From the NCBI GenBank assembly GCA_030617565.1, contig JAUWVE010000017.1, positions 1-14,346 on the forward strand: a stretch of DNA of 14,346 bases, written 5' to 3'. This document shows, piece after piece, positions 14,337 to 14,346 of this stretch (position 1 is the first letter of the stretch; every line of letters begins with the position of its first letter). This stretch comes from Gammaproteobacteria bacterium. GTDB lineage: Bacteria > Pseudomonadota > Gammaproteobacteria > BMS3Bbin11. The translations under genes and the position numbers were made by a program. The notes beneath the pieces were generated by a model. That model ran no database searches, was not told the origin of the DNA, and saw only the letters and a list, made by a program, of their open reading frames with translations.

Positions 14337-14346
14337 TGTTCACCTG

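Overview
This window reads as a chromosomal housekeeping segment from a gammaproteobacterium. Evidence is the corC-lnt pair, the kdsD-kdsC-lptC-lptA-lptB-rpoN-hpf-ptsN order, and the ATGA-type overlaps. HPr kinase (hprK) next to ptsN and rapZ, and the absence of sugar permease genes, resemble non-enteric lineages rather than E. coli. I cannot name a species. Base composition is balanced and uniform; there are no transposases, tRNAs, rRNAs, CRISPR arrays or phage genes.

Layout: on the + strand, a 5'-truncated corC (CBS/transporter-associated protein) overlaps lnt (apolipoprotein N-acyltransferase). Everything else is on the - strand. Read in its own direction from the right edge: kdsD, kdsC, lptC, lptA, lptB (Kdo precursor synthesis and LPS export), a 232-bp gap with a promoter-like site and a palindrome, then rpoN, hpf, ptsN, hprK, rapZ, a mannose-type EIIA, ptsH and ptsI, and finally mgtE, which converges on lnt.

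The genes form three functional blocks: envelope biogenesis (lnt, kdsDC, lptCAB); a regulatory phosphotransfer module (EI, HPr with His15 and Ser46, HPr kinase, EIIA-Ntr, a mannose-type EIIA, RapZ, sigma-54, ribosome hibernation factor); and Mg/Co handling (corC, mgtE). There is no EIIB or EIIC, so the PTS here is probably regulatory.

The least ordinary content lies between genes. Three intergenic sites carry tandem 7-base repeats facing an inverted copy across a spacer. Two sites (after lnt; before kdsD) use the unit GTTCCAA, have exactly the same 48-base spacer length, and have visibly related spacer sequences, so they look like copies of one small dispersed element. The third (between ptsI and mgtE) uses GGTTAAA/GGCTAAG/GACTAAG units. 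Two protein oddities also stand out: the mannose-type EIIA has Tyr9 where the phospho-accepting His is expected, and LptC lacks about 40 residues at its C-terminus.
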